Below the pieces are notes generated by a model that saw nothing but the letters and a program-made list of their open reading frames with translations, searched no databases and had not been told where the DNA came from. The translations under genes were made by a program, and so were the position numbers. Of a stretch of DNA of 64,000 nt, positions 34,290-44,138 are shown piece after piece. Numbering within the stretch: position 1 is the first letter of the stretch; each line of letters opens with the position of its first letter. Source of the DNA: Desulfosarcina ovata subsp. ovata (GTDB lineage: Bacteria > Desulfobacterota > Desulfobacteria > Desulfobacterales > Desulfosarcinaceae); contig NZ_AP021879.1 in assembly GCF_009689005.1 (NCBI RefSeq), positions 7,441,501 to 7,505,500 of the forward strand, read 5' to 3'.

Positions 34290-35598
34290 ATTCACTACCG
34301 TACACATTTTACAACACCTTGATCTAATGAGAAAAATTTTGCAGGTCTCGTTTATCCCTCTGGTGAAATGTCTGCAAGTCATCAGGTATTGGTCCGTTAT
34401 GAAGTGAGAACGGCAAACCTCGCACCGCGAGATAGGTTATCATCCTGAGGCCAAGCTGAAACAGGCTGAGGTCACATCGATCCGAACGATGGATCTGTTT
34501 GTACAAGCCAGTCGAAAAAGCGAGAATCCCAAAAAAAAATGACCCATAAGTATGCCAGGCAACTGGCCATCATCAGTCGGGTTAACCGCTTGGGACAAGA
34601 AAGATGGCTCTTGGCGATATTGAACCCTCGGCTTTTTTGATCACTGAAAAACGTTTCAATCGTAAAGCGCTTCGCATAGTAGTCGCATGCTTTTTCAGCC
34701 GATTTAAAATTGGTTACCAGGAATATGGGCTCATTGTGATCGCTCCCCCACCAGGCCACCGCAGTTACCGGGCCATATTTTTTGTTGGTGAACTGGCAGT
34801 TTTTCATCCCTTTGCAATGGCCCTTGGGCAGTATAGTGGCAAGGATGTCGATCTGAAAAGATTCATTATCGGCGTAGATGGTAATATTATATGCCGTGCG
34901 GCAAACATATTTCCACCCAAACTTGGCCAGTGTTTGCTGAAGCGTTGTGCCGTCAAACTCACCATCTCCCAGAAAGATTACCTGACGAGTGGATTCGGGG
35001 ATCAATGGATGCAGTTTCTTTACCACCTCAACATGCATGTCTTCAGGCAGATGGCCTTTTTTACCCTCAACGATTTTGAAGGCTAGTGGCAACGCGCGGC
35101 CATTGTAAATCAAACTGATCATCAAACAAATACACCCGCGTCCAACCAGACTGCCGTCAATGGCCAGGACGATTTCTTCAAGACCAAGGTGGGCCAATAC
35201 GTTTTGTATGAAGGGTAGAAAGTAGGTTTGCTCGGTAACCTTTTCGTTGATGAGCAGGCGCTTGATGCGTTTTTCGGTGCTGGGCACTTTAATATTTTCG
35301 GGTACATTGAGTGCGATCTTTGGTAACTGGGTTTCTTTGCCGATAATGATGCCCGTGATCATTGTTGCTAGCGTGTTCATGTTTCTCAGGAGATTTCCTT
35401 TGAGTTCCACCGGGTAGAAAAGTTTGACAAAATCGTTGACTTTTCTATAAATCGATTTGCAGTCATTCATAAGGCCTCCATATTATAAGAGATAATCGTG
35501 GAAGCCTAATATATAAAATGACTGGTGGAATGTCCAGAGTTATTATACTCTACTATATCATATAGTTATAAGCTTTTTAAAAGTGTACGGTAGTGAAT
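34290..35598 (-). mobile_element. IS4-type insertion sequence in the 3' end of the TonB receptor gene
   Basis: A 1309-bp element with terminal inverted repeats ATTCACTACCGTACAC at 34290-34305 and its complement at 35583-35598. The flanking CCACAG at 34284-34289 and 35599-35604 is a 6-bp target duplication. It carries one transposase gene on the minus strand. Insertion is inside the C-terminal coding region of the receptor, leaving 89 bp of the gene beyond it. Confidence 0.88.
34324..35470 (-). CDS. IS4-family transposase with a frame change at a nine-base T run
   Basis: A DDE transposase that cuts and inserts its own element. It has IVLAIDGSLVGRGCICLM with the first aspartate, VIFLGDGEFDG with the second, and YAKRFTIETFFSDQKSRGFNI with the glutamate and the Y-(2)-R-(3)-E signature. 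The first frame stops after 332 codons. The C-terminal 60 codons (LYKQIHRSDRCDLSLFQLGL) are in another frame, and the switch is at a run of nine T (coding strand; 34531-34539). With eight T the frame would be continuous (381 residues). Either a one-base insertion has damaged it, or transcription slippage on the run makes the full protein. Confidence 0.8.
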
Positions 35599-37187
35599 CC
35601 ACAGAAAAGGAAACCATAAGACCTTCTATGATCTCGTAACCAACCTTTGCATCCATTGTGAAATAGGCGTCATAGGAGCCGTATACGTGACTTGTTGTAT
35701 CCAGGTTCGAAGAATTAGCATACGCCTTGCTTGCATAACGACCTGTAATAGAACCTTTAAAGCCAGCATAATCTTCAAGCAATAATCCAAAATTATAGAT
35801 CTCTCTAGGCACGTTGGTCATATGTTTGCCCTCTATTTCTGGATTCTGCTCATCTTCGGTAACCTCTGTGTCCTGATAGGTCATATTGGCATAGGCACTG
35901 AGAAACGAGGTTAGCTGATGCCTGATTCCAAGTTCAAAACCCCGTATCCTTGACTTACCCCCAGTCATAGCTGTGCTATAATTAATACCATCTTCAACCC
36001 AGCTTTCCGTATACTTGTAATCACGTAAGTAATTTTCAAAGTATGTGGCTCTGAAAAGGGTTTTATCGAATATCGTTTGATCAATTCCTGCCTCCCAGCA
36101 TGTCGCTTTCTCCGGTTCCAGATAAGGGCTGGAAAGACGCATAGAGTTAGCGTCTTTCGAATATCCTCCAAGGATATCGTGCAGCCTTGGGGCGGTAAAG
36201 GCTTTCGCAAGCGAGACCCTTAAGGTCGTTGAATTAGATGCACGGTACTTAACAGAACCCTTGGGGCTGAAATAGGTTTCATCCCTATCCTCATATTCAT
36301 TGGCTCCAGCGTTGCCTACCGTAGTCCAATCCATAAGGTCAGTGATTTCCCAGTAATCAAGCCTCCCTCCAAGATAAAGAGTAAGGCGTTCGTTCATCAA
36401 AATCATCTCATCCTGAACAAAAAGAGAATATACACTGTTAGTGCCATCACTTTTGGCGGTCAGCGGCCCTTTGTTACTATCATCCGTCCAATCAGTCATT
36501 TCGTTGTAATTTCTTCTACCGCCTTCTTCCGACATATAATCTGCACCAAAGGTTAGATTATTAAAACCTGCAATATTTAGCGCTTTCGACTCTATTCTTC
36601 CCTGCCAACGTTCAAACGGATACTCTGCCCGTCTGCCATTTCCACCAGCGGATGTCGCGCCACTGGATGCGGTTATATCATAACCTCTTTTACTTTCATC
36701 AACATACTCGACAGTTGCTCTCAGAGTAAAATCAGGTGTAAATTCTGTTTCATAAGCGAGGTTATAGCGATAGCGTTCGCTTTTTTCGGTTTCGCCTTCT
36801 AAAAAGGTATTGGTATCAAGATCTATATTCTTTTGTTCTCCATCATCATAAAAGGTAACATTGCCGGAGGTTACGCGCTCACCTGTATCAGCGTTTGTCA
36901 GGTAACTATTTGGTTCATCGAGACTTGTACTTGATCCCCCATAATTCCATTGGCTGGGACTAAATGTAAAAGTAATATGTGAGGTGTCAGAAAAATCGAA
37001 CTTTAACTTAGATAGGACACTCCAGCCCTTTCAAGGTAGTACTTTTACTTTTTTCTCTCCGCAAGAATTCTTGCGGTTGAGACATGTGGTTTATTTTTCA
37101 TTGCAATTCGCTTTGGCCGTGGTTTTTTAGGCCCTCGAGGGTGCTTTTGGTACTTTGATAATTTTACGTTGCCAGATAGTTTCTTAA

Positions 37188-38791
37188 CTAAAGTTTCCCC
37201 TTTTTGAAAGCAGCCCGGCGGGGTGAGTACTACTGAAGAATATTAATATTTCCTGTAATAACAGATGGTTAGCAAAATGGCGGTCGCCTGTAACCTATTG
37301 AAATCATTACAGATATCGGGACCGATTTTTGGCAATATGATCAAATATTTAGTTAATACAGTATGTTAATGTTGATTGCGAGGCTCGGTTGTGGTATGTT
37401 TCTTCTTCCACAAACAAACAACCCAACCGGAGGCCTCGCATGCTTATCCTACACGACATCCTTGAAAAACTCAAAAACGAATTTGCTCAGTCCAGTAAAG
37501 GTCAGGAACGGGGAATATGGTTCGTATACACGATCGTGGCGATCATTGTTCCTTTCGCCTCATCGAGGACCTCAAACATTCTACGGTGCTTGAAGACGGT
37601 GTTCGGCTTTTCCGGGATCAGTCGTAAAAAGTTCTATACCTTCATGGCATCCCCACGGATTCCATGGCAACGGTTATGGCCCACGCTGTGGAAATTGATT
37701 CCGCTGCCAACGACCGGTGGGCGGTTAATGCTGGCTCTGGATGACAGTATCAACGCCAAGACAGGCAAGAAGATTTTCGCCTGCGACAAGGTTTTCGATC
37801 ATGCTGCCAAGCAAAACCAGTCCAGGTATCCGTGGGCCCAGAACATCGTTGCTGTGGGGTTGTTGAAGATGATCAAGGGACGTTGGGCCTGTCTGCCGCT
37901 GAGTTATCGTTTCTACCTCCTGAAGAAAACCATCGAACGAATGAACCGTGACAGCAATGGACCGGAAGTGACATTCAAGAGCAAGCTTGCCATGGCGGTC
38001 GACATGATCGGTGAGATTGCCGCGGTGTTTCCCAGAAAACGGATTGTCATCATCACCGACTCATGGTTCGGCAATGGCGGCCTGTGGAAGCCATTGAAAA
38101 AACAGTTGGGCATATGGGTGGATATGATTTCCAGGCTTCGATCCAACAGCACAATATTTGAACTGCCGCCACCTCCGACCGGACGACAAGGCCGCCCGCG
38201 TAAATATGGCCGCAAGCTGGGGAATGCGGCAGCGTTGGCCGTTCGATTCAAATCGCTGGCAAAAGAATACATCGTCAACCTGTATGGCCGCAACCGGAAC
38301 ATCGTAGCCTATGAACGCGTGGTGATGCTCAAGACCATCCGATGTGCGGTCAAGGTGGTCTGGGTCTATCGTAAGACACAGTGGGTGGCACTTTATTCCA
38401 CCGACCTGTCCCTTTCGGCTGAGCAGATTATCGAATACTATGGGGCCCGCTGGAAGATCGAAGCCTTATTCAAGGAATTGAAAAACGACATCGGCAGCGC
38501 TGACACGCAAAGCCGTCATCCGCAGGCCGTCAGCAACCATCTGCACTTTTGCATGCTGGCGACCACCGTCGCCTGGATTTACGCCAGCCGGGTCGAGAAA
38601 ACGCCATCTCGCCGGCATGCCGTCGGCGGCCGCCGTCATTTTGCCTTTTCGGATGTCCGCCGATCCGTTACAAAGGCCGCGATGGACAAGGATTTTGGTA
38701 GGCTCTTCCCGGTGCCACGCAAATCCGTCTTTAATTCTCTCGTGGACGTACTGCTGCGCATGGCGGCTTGATTGAATTTAGGAAACTTTAG
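37188..38791 (+). mobile_element. Insertion sequence nested in the outer IS4-type element
   Basis: A 1604-bp element bounded by CTAAAGTTTCC at 37188-37198 and its complement GGAAACTTTAG at 38781-38791. The duplication GTTTCTTAA (9 bp) flanks it at 37179-37187 and 38792-38800. It carries its own transposase on the plus strand, opposite to the outer element, and has landed in the 3' end of the outer transposase gene. Confidence 0.86.
37440..38771 (+). CDS. DDE transposase of the nested insertion sequence
   Basis: A 443-residue transposase of the IS4/IS701 superfamily. LMLALDDSINAKTGKKI holds the first aspartate pair, RIVIITDSWFGNGGLW the second, and YYGARWKIEALFKELKNDIG the glutamate with Y-R-E spacing. 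A basic segment with PPPPTGRQGRPRKYG lies in the middle. A CGGAGGCCTCGC ribosome site stands before the ATG at 37440; the earlier in-frame start at 37389 is not needed. The gene is complete and undamaged, so this is probably the most recent insertion of the three. Confidence 0.88.
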   Translation: MLILHDILEKLKNEFAQSSKGQERGIWFVYTIVAIIVPFASSRTSNILRCLKTVFGFSGISRKKFYTFMASPRIPWQRLWPTLWKLIPLPTTGGRLMLALDDSINAKTGKKIFACDKVFDHAAKQNQSRYPWAQNIVAVGLLKMIKGRWACLPLSYRFYLLKKTIERMNRDSNGPEVTFKSKLAMAVDMIGEIAAVFPRKRIVIITDSWFGNGGLWKPLKKQLGIWVDMISRLRSNSTIFELPPPPTGRQGRPRKYGRKLGNAAALAVRFKSLAKEYIVNLYGRNRNIVAYERVVMLKTIRCAVKVVWVYRKTQWVALYSTDLSLSAEQIIEYYGARWKIEALFKELKNDIGSADTQSRHPQAVSNHLHFCMLATTVAWIYASRVEKTPSRRHAVGGRRHFAFSDVRRSVTKAAMDKDFGRLFPVPRKSVFNSLVDVLLRMAA

Positions 38792-40923
38792 GTTTCTTAA
38801 GTAACCGAACCAGGTCGCCTGTTGGCATATCCCGAAAAACAACCCAATGCTCAACGTCGATGACGATCATCATCCCTTGGTAGACGCCTTCGATTTCATT
38901 GGCCACATAATAGCCCGATACATTTTGATCTATGAAATCGATACCATGCACACTGCCCAGCGCGGCTTTTACAACGGACATGCCGATGTAGGCGACCAGG
39001 GCAACGCAAAAACCGAAAAGGGCAGCACGAGGATAGCCCAAGGTGTTAATTTCAGAATTTAAATATTCAGCGAGACGTTGAAAGGCGGTTTCGATGGTCC
39101 AACGGTCCCGATACAACCTCGCGACTGTCTTTGCGTTCGCTGCGCTTTTTGACAGATTCGTGATGATGAGGATCTCGGTATCTCCATCACGGGTTTCGCC
39201 CTTCAGCTTCACGCGAATCCGCCTGAAGGGGTGCTCTTCGCCGGCCTCATCACGAACCCGAATGGGTTGCTCATATACCGCTCCGGTTTCAATTTTGCCG
39301 ATATATTTTCCCTTTCCAATTAACTCGAAAGGATAATTCCCATGCTCCCGGATGATGAACCACGCATCCCGCTTATCGATGCCGCAGGTGAATTCAACCA
39401 CGCAGAAATTGCGATCGGCAATCCAGACATCATCGGCAACAATGGTTTCAAGCACCGTTTTCAACATTGAGCGTTCTTGTGCATGGCCGTCTTCACAAGG
39501 AAACACATCGATGGGCAGGTGTAACATCGGATCATACACAACCAATGATTTTCCTGGAAGCGGACCCGCCGCTATGGACCGCAACTCTTTGATTCGGTGA
39601 TGACTTTTTTCGATACAGTTGCCATCAAGCAGCTTGATCCGTTTGCCAGGCAAAGGGGAGTTCTGTTTCCCCAACAGCTTTTGGATAATTGGTTCCACTT
39701 GCTCAGCGGCATATCGGACCAACGCTGCCGATGTGCTGGGTTCCATGCCGTTCAACTTGTTGTAAATTGACGTGATTGAAACGGTAATATCCTCTTTTGA
39801 GGTCTGGAAAGCCGCGTGAATCGACCGCTGGCTGCCCTGGACAACCTGGCTCATCAGGTTAAAAAGGGTCGAAAACAAAAGGTCCTTTGTGTATTGCTCC
39901 TTTGCTGTGGTATCGAACCATTCGTCTAACTGCTCGGGATTCAGCACCCGCTCTACCATGCCGCGGGCCATAACGGAAATCGGGGAACTCTTGATGAACG
40001 GCGTGAAAACAGGACTCAACATAGGATCCACCTCCTCTGGGTACAGTTGTTTTGCTGTACCGTACTTCAGACAGAGGCATTTGTCCAGTGTTTTATACAT
40101 AAGTTCAATCAGTTAAAGTGGCCCGATAGTACTACCTTGAAAGGGCTGATAGGACACTCCACTCCCATGTCTCATTGTCACCTTTGTCGCCGATAAGATA
40201 CATGGGGTTCCCCTGACTGTCGGTAGTCTTTTCCCACCCGGTAACGGGAATATCTCCTGCTCCACTGCTGGCGGATTTTGTTATATAGTCTGCCACATCT
40301 CCATCAGTTTGCATATAATCGTAGCAGAGGTAAAAAGACACTTTATCACGGAACCTATTCCCGTAGCTTGCCGTACCACGAATGGTATTATTACTTCCAT
40401 AAACGCCTTTTACAAAAACCTCCTGTTCTTCCGGCATCTTGGTTATGAACTTTATGGTTCCTCCGATGCCGCCCCTTCCACCATAAAGAGCGGAGAATGG
40501 GCCGGGTATAACCTCCACCCGCTCAATTGTCTCAACGGGAATTATATTCCAGAAAACGTTCTGATGAAAAGAGTCATTCAGTATCGAATCGTCAAGCAGT
40601 ATGACGGTTTTGGTTTCGTCAACCCCCCTCATGTTAATCTGACCGCCACGTCTTCCTTCTTTTCTCAAATAGACTCCGGGTATGTGCTCTAATACGTTAA
40701 TGGCATTCCGGGTGTTCTTTAAGTCTATTTCCTCTTTTGTTACTACAGTGGTTCTTCCTGGAGCCCCTCGTACCTCAGGTGCCGATACGACAATCTCTTC
40801 CAGTTCAAGAACATTCTGCTCTTCCTCATTTTCTGTTTCCTGGGCTGAGCCAGGTATCGACCATCCCAGGATTAAAACCAAACTCAAACATAACACCGCC
40901 AATTGTCTCCTAAAAATCCTCAT

Positions 40924-41384
40924 TTCTTCATCCTCCTTTGGTATCTGTCAGCCATTAGAAACAATTCCTCGGAATTGCATTCGCAATTGTGGCAGGTGCT
41001 AAGCTATCAACCCATGATTTTACAGGTGGATGCCATAAATCAGGATATTTTTCTTTTAAAAAGAAAAAATATAAGTTATTTCAATTAATTACTTAATTTT
41101 CCCCTTTGTAATAAAAAAGACCTCAAGATCACATCATTGTCTGGATGAGACCTTCAGGCCTTAGTTACTATATAAAAGAAGTTACGATTATAAAGTTACG
41201 GAAATTTTGTTACTATCGTGATTGGGAGGCTTCTGTCTCTCTCGTAGGATATACAGTTGCTAACTAACAGCAAACAAAAAGTCAAGCATTATTAACTCAT
41301 CCCCTTAAAAAGTTCCGGTTTAGTGACGACCAGATCGCGGACGATACCATCGGCCAGCAGTACGAAACGAATGGTGCCCCGTCC
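40924..41384. other. Upstream region of the disrupted receptor gene; no gene seen
   Basis: About 460 bp, AT-rich, upstream of the receptor start at 40923. A ribosome site GGAGGATGAAGAA is directly before that start. I found no clear Fur box, no riboswitch fold and no credible open frame. The promoter of the receptor gene should be here. Confidence 0.4.
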
Positions 41385-41587
41385 CTATATGCTTCTGGCT
41401 TTAGCGGATTCCGGATAGCGTTTCCGATTTCCGTCTTTCAGGCATACCATGTCTATTTTATAGCGACGTTCGAACTGTTCATTGGTTTGTATCGGTTCTG
41501 AAACAACTATGAGCCTTTTTGACAGCGTGTACGGCATCAGATAGCGTAAAAAACCTACGAAGAGGAAAAAAACCGTTGGTACCATAA

Positions 41588-41682
41588 CATTCAAGATAAT
41601 GCTTTTGGTCTGCGTCATCAGTCGAAAGCGGTATGGTTTATAAAGTTTCCTCCCTCCGGCCTTTCCAAAAACATTATTTCAT
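41588..41682. repeat. MITE-like palindrome, copy 1 (degenerate)
   Basis: Begins CATTCAAGATAATGCTTTTG and ends CCAAAAACATTATTTCAT, with an interior TCTGCGTCATCAGTCG and TTTCCTCCCTCCGGCCTT. The same order of blocks is found at 48686-48787 with far better inverted ends, so this is an older copy of the same element. The adjoining stretch 41385-41640 has a short minus-strand frame, but it runs through this repeat and matches nothing I know. Confidence 0.65.
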
Positions 41683-41820
41683 AAACTTTTGACATCTTTT
41701 CTCCTTGATTGATAGTAATAAAGGGATTCTTGATTATGGCCGGTCCCTCAGTGAAATGATTTTATACAAGACACTGGTTTCAATTCAATAACGCTGTCGT
41801 CTAACCATTCTGATTCTTCT

Positions 41821-42165
41821 CTATAACAAATTTCTTTCCTCCAGGTAACCGATCAACCGTGTTGTCTGGCCCTCCGCCATTGTGCCCCCCAAGCTCACGG
41901 CGACACCAATGCACTCCAGAATTTCCTCCCTGGAAGCGCCGAGTTTAAGTGCTTCATCGGCTTGGTAAAGAATACAGGCCCGACAACCATGAATGGTGGC
42001 CGCCGTCATCGCCATCAAGCGTTTCATTTTTCCGCTGATGACCCCGTCTGCATAGGCTTGGTTGGGTAAATCCTCATAGGCTTTTGCAATATGAGGCATA
42101 AGTGCTTTGTAGCGATTCCATTGTCCGTGAACCTGTTCCTGTAATTCAACCTGTTTTTCAAGCAT
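41821..42165 (-). CDS. Carboxymuconolactone decarboxylase (AhpD-like) family protein
   Basis: A 114-residue all-helical protein of the CMD/AhpD family. The family motif is visible as LMAMTAATIHGCRACILYQADEALKLGASREEILECIGVAVSLGG, including the CxxC (CRAC) and the downstream histidine-equivalent position. Members are decarboxylases or peroxidase-type thiol enzymes. The CRAC pair suggests a redox or peroxidase-like role, but the ligand is unknown. A CCTCCTTTC-complementary ribosome site (GAAAGGAGGATAAAA) precedes the ATG at 42165. It is isolated between mobile genes, and its base composition is like the surroundings. Confidence 0.85.
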   Translation of the reverse strand: MLEKQVELQEQVHGQWNRYKALMPHIAKAYEDLPNQAYADGVISGKMKRLMAMTAATIHGCRACILYQADEALKLGASREEILECIGVAVSLGGTMAEGQTTRLIGYLEERNLL

Positions 42166-42327
42166 TTTTATCCTCCTTTCTCGTTGGTCGGCTCATTCTA
42201 TGAATCAACTTTACCCATTTGACAAGCGAATACATTTGATGATAGCCATAATCAACCGTTATGGATACCCAAATGCAGCTTTCACCCGATATACTTCGAT
42301 CTGTGCGGACGAAGATATCTTAAATGG

Positions 42328-43554
42328 TCAAGCAGCTAAGCTAAATTTTACTTCCTTATTGCTGAACCAATTGTGATACTCATCGTTGATTTTCAAAGTT
42401 GTGATGATAGCCAGATTGAGAGAGCCTTTCTTCGCCCAACTCATTCCATTCTTCTTTTGGCGATTTGAAACGACGAGGTCGTTCATCTTTTCACCCACAT
42501 TACTCGAGTTCCGAAGATTTAACCGTTTGCGCATATCATAGTTGGGAATCGAGGATTTATTCCGACCCAAATAGTCAATGAGCTTTTGAATATGATTCTC
42601 ATCCTTGATTTCGGATGCCGGGATGTTTTCAAGATATGATATGGCCTTGTTTGTAAGGCCGTGCCACAACAACGGCATAACCGCGCGAAGCGTTTCATTT
42701 CTCAACTTTCTGCCTTTCATCCCCATGCTCAATTCTTCTTTGAACTTCTTGCATAGATGAAACCAATCAAGAACAATCTGCATATTATTGTACCAACCAA
42801 ATTGCTTGACGATGGCAGCATTTAGCGCCTTATGGCCGTCGGTAAAAATCTGAAGACGTTTGCCGAATAGAAAATTTGACAAAAGAAACGCGATTAGCAA
42901 CCACAAGCATGATTTGGTGCCATCAGCTGCCAATACGTATTTTGGGCCTCCATGTTCAATGTGGCATACGGTATCATGTACATATTTTCGCGTATGCTCA
43001 GTGATTTTTGGGCTTTCTCGTGTACCCTTCTGCCTTTTGGGGGTTACGTCGTCTATGCTTATGTTGACCGTTTGACTGGGTTCTTCGTAAATGACGGGAT
43101 TATTCAACAGTTCAATCGGATTATAGTCGAAAGATCCTTTAGAAAGGGCCTTGTGAACTTCATCCATGGGAATTGATATCGGTTCTCCGCCCCTGGGAAT
43201 ATCTGGGTTGATACAACATCCGTCAGCGCTGAAGTTGCCATGATTCAAATCATCGGCCTTTTGCTTTAAATGGTCGATCAATTCCCGACCTTCTTTCTGG
43301 GTCTGATCATGCAATGTGCGATGTGGCGTACCGCCTTCTATTTGGTGCCGTATGAAGTTGAGCCATTTTGATGTTTTCCGGAAGGATCCTTCCGTATTAC
43401 CCATAATCATGGCCCGTTCCTTAAAGCCCGTGGTCAAATAAAACTGATTCGTTCCTAATGGGGCAAATATCGATTGACTACTGTCAAACCGAACGCCATT
43501 TTCATCAAATGCGAAGTGGGTTTCAAACGCAAAACGCCCCACGGCGCCATCCAC
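42328..43554 (-). CDS. DDE transposase (ISLre2/ISKra4-like), possibly produced by frameshift from the upstream ORF
   Basis: A transposase of at least 408 residues. It has KYVLAADGTKS (first aspartate), FTDGHKALNAAIVKQ (second), VLDWFHLCKKFKEELSMGM, and the C-terminal block IPNYDMRKRLNLRNSSNVGEKMND followed by VVSNRQKKNGMSWAKKGSLN, typical of the UPF0236/ISLre2-like and ISKra4-like group; I cannot choose between these. The frame is open upstream of the GTG at 43554 to about 43607, reading VLTFSGANQIEVNESPYLVDG. There it meets an eight-A run at the end of the previous small ORF, where a -1 shift would fuse the two. No terminal repeats were found. Confidence 0.75.
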   Translation of the reverse strand: MDGAVGRFAFETHFAFDENGVRFDSSQSIFAPLGTNQFYLTTGFKERAMIMGNTEGSFRKTSKWLNFIRHQIEGGTPHRTLHDQTQKEGRELIDHLKQKADDLNHGNFSADGCCINPDIPRGGEPISIPMDEVHKALSKGSFDYNPIELLNNPVIYEEPSQTVNISIDDVTPKRQKGTRESPKITEHTRKYVHDTVCHIEHGGPKYVLAADGTKSCLWLLIAFLLSNFLFGKRLQIFTDGHKALNAAIVKQFGWYNNMQIVLDWFHLCKKFKEELSMGMKGRKLRNETLRAVMPLLWHGLTNKAISYLENIPASEIKDENHIQKLIDYLGRNKSSIPNYDMRKRLNLRNSSNVGEKMNDLVVSNRQKKNGMSWAKKGSLNLAIITTLKINDEYHNWFSNKEVKFSLAA

Positions 43555-43601
43555 CAGATATGGGCTTTCATTTACCTCAATTTGATTAGCCCCACTGAAA
43601 G

Positions 43602-43826
43602 TCAGGACTTTTTTTTAGACACCTTTTCCATGTGTCGTGCTATGGCGGCTCTTATTGCAGGGTATGCCGTATTTAAAATTGCTATTTCGCAGTCGTCTAT
43701 ATTTTCACCGGCATCAGCGTTTACAGTGTATTGATAACATCCATCTTCCAGTTCAATGGGCTTATCGTCCGTTTCCTCATCACATTCAACCAGGTTCACC
43801 ATGACTTCGATTTTGTATTTGCTCAT
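43602..43826 (-). CDS. Small ORF upstream of the transposase, likely its N-terminal part
   Basis: A 74-residue protein from the ATG at 43826 (MSKYKIEVMVNLVECDEETD), with GCYQYTVNADAGENIDDCEIAILNTAYPAIRAAIARH and the end MEKVSKKKS. The last codons are TCT AAA AAA AAG TCC TGA, and the A-AAA-AAG run is a classic -1 slippery heptamer. A -1 shift there enters the transposase frame. Alternatively it is a separate small protein of the same element. A ribosome site (CGGAGGCTACC) precedes the ATG. Confidence 0.65.
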   Translation of the reverse strand: MSKYKIEVMVNLVECDEETDDKPIELEDGCYQYTVNADAGENIDDCEIAILNTAYPAIRAAIARHMEKVSKKKS

Positions 43827-44035
43827 TGGTAGCCTCCGTCTCGGGGTTTGAGATAGTGATCTACCAAAACATCGCATTTATCTTTAATGATGTCCAGTCA
43901 ATTCCGAACCTATTTTCATATCTTAATTTTTGGTTAGCCCTTTGTGCAATATCCATCCTGGGCATGGTCCGCACAGCTCGAAAAGTTTTTGTAGGTTGTA
44001 AAGTGGGTATTGTCATGGTCCAAGAAAATGAGGAG

Positions 44036-44064
44036 AAAGCCCGGAACCATCACTTCCGGGCTTT
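44036..44064. terminator. Strong hairpin in the gap upstream of the transposition cassette
   Basis: AAAGCCCGGAA at 44036-44046 pairs perfectly (11 bp) with TTCCGGGCTTT at 44054-44064, loop of 7. There is only a short T tail on the plus strand and a matching A stretch on the other, so it may serve as a bidirectional transcript end. It lies in the 312-bp gap 43827-44138, in which I see no gene. Confidence 0.45.
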
Positions 44065-44138
44065 CAGGGTGAACTCCGTATCAAGGCCGGATGTTCATTA
44101 AGTAAATTACTTTAAACTCCGGCCACTTTCAAGGCCGG

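Larger units (their letters stand above)
37045..40022 (-). pseudogene. IS4-family transposase interrupted by a second insertion sequence
   Basis: The transposase of the outer element, starting at the ATG at 40022 (GGAGGTGGATCCT before it). It has IKLLDGNCIEKSHHRIKEL (first D), DDVWIADRNFCVVEF (second D) and LYRDRWTIETAFQRLAEYL (Y-R-E signature), so the core is intact. It is cut near its C-terminus at 38801; the last 45 codons, ending RILAERKK, lie at 37187-37045 beyond the inner element. Removing that element and one 9-bp duplication gives 455 codons with no stop, hence 454 residues. Because only the tail is lost, the truncated protein may or may not still work. Confidence 0.85.
37024..40147 (-). 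mobile_element. IS4-family insertion sequence (outer element of a nested pair)
   Basis: The ends are AGCCCTTTCAAGGTAGTAC at 37024-37042 and its complement at 40129-40147. GATAGGACACTCC flanks both sides (37011-37023, 40148-40160), a 13-bp target duplication as expected for the IS4 family. Without the inner element it would be about 1511 bp. It has landed in the barrel-coding part of the TonB receptor gene. Confidence 0.88.
34201..40923 (-). pseudogene. TonB-dependent receptor gene split by three insertion sequences
   Basis: The N-terminus is at 40923 (signal peptide MRIFRRQLAVLCLSLVLILG, then a TonB-box-like LEEIVVSAPEV and plug motifs GVDETKTVILLDDS, IERVEVIPGPFSALYGGRGG). The barrel starts in this piece, which ends at 40148. 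It continues at 37023-35599 and finishes at 34289-34201, where the last residues EFFGEVSYRF end with the aromatic residue typical of outer-membrane barrels. One copy of each target duplication removed (13 bp and 6 bp), the three pieces join to 2271 bp, exactly 757 codons with no other stop. So the gene was intact until the insertions and codes for a 756-residue receptor. Its ligand is unknown. No TonB, ExbB or ABC importer gene lies beside it in this window. Confidence 0.9.

Noticed and set aside
41385..41640. 77-codon minus-strand frame
   Set aside because: Its front is MITE sequence and its body matches nothing I know; composition and lack of a ribosome site argue against a gene.
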